NCBI GenBank assembly: GCA_023392475.1
Contig: JAEVZA010000274.1
Coordinates: forward strand, 1-15,473
Origin: Actinomycetes bacterium
Lineage (GTDB): Bacteria; Actinomycetota; Acidimicrobiia; Acidimicrobiales; Microtrichaceae
Reading direction: 5' to 3'
Length of the DNA: 15,473 bases
The notes below the pieces were generated by a model. The model saw nothing but the letters and a program-made list of their open reading frames with translations, was not told the origin of the DNA and searched no databases. Positions 13,087-15,473 of this stretch are shown here, one piece after another; position 1 is the stretch's first letter; each line of letters opens with the position of its first letter. Made by a program: the position numbers and the translations under genes.

Positions 13087-14361
13087 GTGGGCAGCAGGAT
13101 CGGCGTGGTCGGCACCGGGTACGTGGGTCTGACGACCGGGGCGTGCCTCGCGCACCTCGGCCACGAGGTCGTGTGCTTCGACACCGACCTCCCGAAGATC
13201 GAGCGGTTGCGCCGGGGAATCGTGCCGATCCGCGAGCCGGGGCTGGACGAGCTGGTCGCCGAGGGGCTCGCCTCCGGACGCCTCGCCATGTGCGACGAGC
13301 CGGCCCGGGCGTGGGACCGCGAGTTCACGTTCCTGTGCCTGCCGACGCCGTCGGCGCCCGACGGCACGGCCGACCTCGGCGCGCTGCGCGCCGCGTGCGC
13401 GGCGGTCGGGCCCCACCTCCCCGGCGGCTCCGTGGTCGTCGCGAAGTCCACGGTGCCCGTCGGTTCGCTCGCCGACGTGCGTCGGTGGCTCGGCCGCACC
13501 GACGTCGCCGTGGCGGCGAACCCGGAGTTCCTGCGGGAGGGCTCCGCGGTCGGGGACTGGCTCGCGCCGGACCGAGTCGTGGTCGGCGCGGACGACGTGG
13601 ACGTCGCCGAGCGGGTGGCAGCGCTCTACGACGGGATCGACCGGCCGCTCGTCCTCACCGATCCGCGCTCGGCCCAGCTCGCCAAGTACGGCGCCAACGC
13701 GCTGCTCGCCACGCGCCTCAGCTTCGTGAACGGCCTCGCCGCGCTCTGCCGCGCCGTCGACGCCGACCCGGCGGCCGTGCTCGAGGCGATGGCGCTCGAC
13801 GCGCGGATCGGCGGCCACCACCTCGAGCCCGGCCCCGGTTGGGGCGGCAGCTGCTTCCCGAAGGACCTCGACGCCCTCCGGGCGCTGGCGCGCGAGCTGG
13901 ACGTGCCGTTCGGCCTGCTCGACGAGGCGGCGGCCATGAACCGCGCCCGCATCGAGGCGGTCGCCGACGGCGTGCTGGCGTGCCTCGCCGGGCCCTCGCA
14001 CCGGCCGACGGTCGCGGTCTGGGGCCTCACCTTCAAGGCGGGCACCGACGACCTCCGCGACTCGCCGGCCGTCGGGGTGATCGCCCACTTCCGGCGCCAC
14101 GACGTGTACGTGCGCGCCCATGACCCGATGGTGCCGCCGGGCTCGCACATCGTGGACGCCGGCGTCGAGGTGGTCGACGACCCGTACGAGGCGTGTGCGG
14201 GCGCAGGCGCGCTCGCCGTGCTCACGGGCTGGCCCGACTACCGCGACGTTGACCTCGAGCGAGTGGCGGCCTGCCTCGGTCACGGCGCGGTGATCGACAC
14301 GCGTGGCGTGATCGACCGCACGGCCGTGGAGCGCGCCGGGCTCGTGTGGCGGCCGGTGTGA
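13087..14361 (+). CDS. ugd: UDP-glucose 6-dehydrogenase
   Basis: This encodes 424 residues, normal for the bacterial enzyme. The N-terminal NAD fold has I-G-V-V-G-T-G-Y-V-G-L (5-15). The substrate region has N-P-E-F-L-R-E-G-S-A (145-154) and A-K-Y-G-A-N-A-L-L-A-T (199-209). The catalytic cysteine is C256 in G-W-G-G-S-C-F-P-K-D. The C-terminal UDP-binding domain carries W-G-L-T-F-K-A-G-T-D-D-L-R-D-S-P-A (312-328). It oxidises UDP-glucose to UDP-glucuronate with 2 NAD+; GDP-mannose or another NDP-sugar is less likely given the next gene. GTG 13087 has AAGGAG five bases upstream. The next gene follows after two bases, and the pair reads divergently from the carbamoyltransferase unit. Confidence 0.92.
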   Translation: MGSRIGVVGTGYVGLTTGACLAHLGHEVVCFDTDLPKIERLRRGIVPIREPGLDELVAEGLASGRLAMCDEPARAWDREFTFLCLPTPSAPDGTADLGALRAACAAVGPHLPGGSVVVAKSTVPVGSLADVRRWLGRTDVAVAANPEFLREGSAVGDWLAPDRVVVGADDVDVAERVAALYDGIDRPLVLTDPRSAQLAKYGANALLATRLSFVNGLAALCRAVDADPAAVLEAMALDARIGGHHLEPGPGWGGSCFPKDLDALRALARELDVPFGLLDEAAAMNRARIEAVADGVLACLAGPSHRPTVAVWGLTFKAGTDDLRDSPAVGVIAHFRRHDVYVRAHDPMVPPGSHIVDAGVEVVDDPYEACAGAGALAVLTGWPDYRDVDLERVAACLGHGAVIDTRGVIDRTAVERAGLVWRPV

Positions 14362-14363
14362 CG

Positions 14364-15350
14364 ATGCGCGTCGTCGTCGCCGGCGCAGCCGGCCTGATCG
14401 GCTCGCACCTCGTCGAGGCGCTGCTGGATCGAGGTGACGAGGTCGTCGCCGTCGACAACTTCCTGACCGGTCGACCGGAGCACCTCGCCGCCGCCGATGC
14501 GGATGACCGCTGCTCGGTCGTCGTGGCCGACGTGTGCGGCCCGCTCCCGCCGATCGGCCCCGTGGACGCGGTGTGCCACCTCGCGTCGCCGGCGTCGCCG
14601 AAGGACTTCGGTCGGCTGGCGCCGGAGATCCTGCGGGTGGGCAGCGAGGGCACGATCCGGCTCCTGGAGCTCGCCCGCCGGCACCGCGCCCGCTTCCTGC
14701 TCGCCTCCACGAGCGAGGTGTACGGCGAGCCGGAGGTGCACCCGCAGCCGGAGGCGTACCGGGGGAGCGTGAGCACGACGGGACCCCGTGCCTGCTACGA
14801 CGAGTCGAAGCGGTTCGCCGAGGCGGCCGCCTCCACCTACGAGCGGCAGTTCGGGCTCGAGGTCCGCATCGCCCGGATCTTCAACACGTACGGGCCGCGG
14901 ATGCGGCCCGACGACGGCCGCGTCGTCTCCAACCTCGTGGTGCAGGCGCTGGCCGGCGAGCCGCTCACCATCCACGGGGACGGCTCGCAGACGCGGAGCT
15001 TCTGCTACGTCGACGACCAGGTGCGCGGGCTGCTCGCGCTGCTCGGTTCCGACGTGCGGGGGCCGGTCAACATCGGTTCGGACCGCGAAACGACGATCCG
15101 CGAGCTCGTCGACGAGATCGGTCGAGCCGTGGGCACGACGCCGGACATCGACCGCCGGCCGCTGCCGACGGACGACCCGACGCGTCGTCGCCCCTCGCTG
15201 GACCGGGCCCACGAGCTGCTCGGTTGGTCGGCCTGCGTGCCGCTGCCGGTCGGCCTGGCGCGGACCGTGGCGTGGTTCCGGGGCGAGGTCGGCGCCGTGG
15301 CGGACGCGGATGCCGCTGAGCGCCCCGACGCCGACGACCGGATCGCCTGA
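14364..15350 (+). CDS. NAD-dependent sugar epimerase/dehydratase, probable UDP-glucuronate decarboxylase
   Basis: This encodes 328 residues of the extended short-chain dehydrogenase family. The NAD motif G-A-A-G-L-I-G is at 7-13, S-T-S-E-V-Y-G-E-P at 115-123 (followed by H-P-Q), and the catalytic Y145-x-x-x-K149 sits in G-P-R-A-C-Y-D-E-S-K-R. A-R-I-F-N-T-Y-G-P-R-M (170-180) and G-D-G-S-Q-T-R-S-F-C-Y-V-D-D (205-218) follow. G-P-R-A-C-Y-D-E and H-P-Q are typical of UDP-xylose synthase, so with the upstream dehydrogenase the route would be UDP-glucose to UDP-glucuronate to UDP-xylose. One departure is R-G-S-V-S at 133-137, where these enzymes usually have W-G-N-V-N; an epimerase role is therefore possible. 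ATG 14364 is preferred. An in-frame GTG at 14358 overlaps the previous stop and would add two residues. The last about 25 residues are an acidic tail. Confidence 0.85.
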   Translation: MRVVVAGAAGLIGSHLVEALLDRGDEVVAVDNFLTGRPEHLAAADADDRCSVVVADVCGPLPPIGPVDAVCHLASPASPKDFGRLAPEILRVGSEGTIRLLELARRHRARFLLASTSEVYGEPEVHPQPEAYRGSVSTTGPRACYDESKRFAEAAASTYERQFGLEVRIARIFNTYGPRMRPDDGRVVSNLVVQALAGEPLTIHGDGSQTRSFCYVDDQVRGLLALLGSDVRGPVNIGSDRETTIRELVDEIGRAVGTTPDIDRRPLPTDDPTRRRPSLDRAHELLGWSACVPLPVGLARTVAWFRGEVGAVADADAAERPDADDRIA

Positions 15351-15375
15351 CGCGGCGCGGTGCTGACGCCCCGCC

Positions 15376-15425
15376 GTTCTGTGATGCGAGAGCGCGGGAT
15401 ACCGCGCGCTCTCGCACCACAGAAC
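15376..15425. terminator. Hairpin terminator 4 (GTTCTG-type)
   Basis: Arms 15376-15396 and 15405-15425 pair over 21 bp with one mismatch (15384/15417) around an eight-base loop. The outer end is GTTCTGTG/CACAGAAC. It begins 25 bases after the stop of the sugar-nucleotide enzyme gene. Confidence 0.78.
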
Positions 15426-15427
15426 CC

Positions 15428-15440
15428 GGGGGGGGGGGGG
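15428..15440. repeat. 13-base G homopolymer
   Basis: An uninterrupted run of 13 G follows hairpin 4 almost directly, then TGGGCGGGGGCGGG. Tracts of this length vary by slippage and are also prone to sequencing error. The remainder to 15473 holds a TCA at 15455-15457 that could be the stop of a minus-strand gene entering from outside, but this cannot be judged. Confidence 0.7.
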
Positions 15441-15473
15441 TGGGCGGGGGCGGGTCAGACGGGCCCAACCCCG

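Noticed and set aside
15067..15468. Minus-strand open frame at the right edge
   Set aside because: It crosses hairpin 4 and the G13 tract, is antisense to the sugar-nucleotide enzyme gene, and is made of Arg/Pro repeats.
1..15473. CRISPR array, tRNA/rRNA genes, insertion sequences, toxin-antitoxin or phage-defence genes
   Set aside because: I looked for spaced repeats, cloverleaf-like segments, transposase motifs and small gene pairs and saw none.

Overview
The window is very GC-rich (roughly 70% or more by eye), has GTG as well as ATG starts, leaderless-looking genes, an F420-dependent LLM-family oxidoreductase and promoter motifs of the actinobacterial SigB/SigF type. All of this points to a high-GC actinobacterium. 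An Acidimicrobiia-like lineage is a guess I cannot confirm. It looks like ordinary chromosome: I see no transposase, integrase, phage gene, tRNA, rRNA or CRISPR array.

Layout. (1) 1-600: the tail of a CsbD-like stress protein and a tiny acidic protein, each followed by a strong hairpin. (2) 600-2662, minus strand: a metallo-beta-lactamase-fold hydrolase followed by a PerM/AI-2E family membrane protein. (3) 2773-4668, plus strand, divergent from block 2: an overlapping operon of an SRPBCC protein, an F420-type LLM oxidoreductase and a small lipoprotein. (4) 4735-7673, minus strand: an aldehyde dehydrogenase translationally coupled to an FAD oxidoreductase carrying a C-terminal Rieske cluster. 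(5) 7797-8831: a YihY/BrkB membrane protein, convergent with a two-CBS-domain protein (8946-9377). (6) 9495-10082: a conserved actinobacterial protein of unknown function with a SAP/Rho-N-like tail. (7) 10196-15350: a sugar locus. On the minus strand are an O-carbamoyltransferase and a membrane-linked family 2 glycosyltransferase. Divergent on the plus strand are UDP-glucose 6-dehydrogenase and a UDP-glucuronate decarboxylase-like enzyme, a likely route from UDP-glucose to UDP-xylose.

Regulation ties the blocks together. By eye I found ten GGGTA pentamers on both strands. Seven lie in the correct orientation within about 50 bases upstream of a gene start, several with a GNNT or GTTC element 15-16 bases further upstream, as in SigB/SigF stress promoters. 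With the CsbD, CBS and YihY gene content this suggests a general-stress regulon. Gene ends are marked by a second recurrent element: four long hairpins (18-23 bp stems), each opening with GTTCTG or CTTCTG. These two patterns, the stress promoters and the GTTCTG hairpins, are the most interesting features of the window. The enzymes are mostly recognisable families, and their exact substrates cannot be read from sequence.
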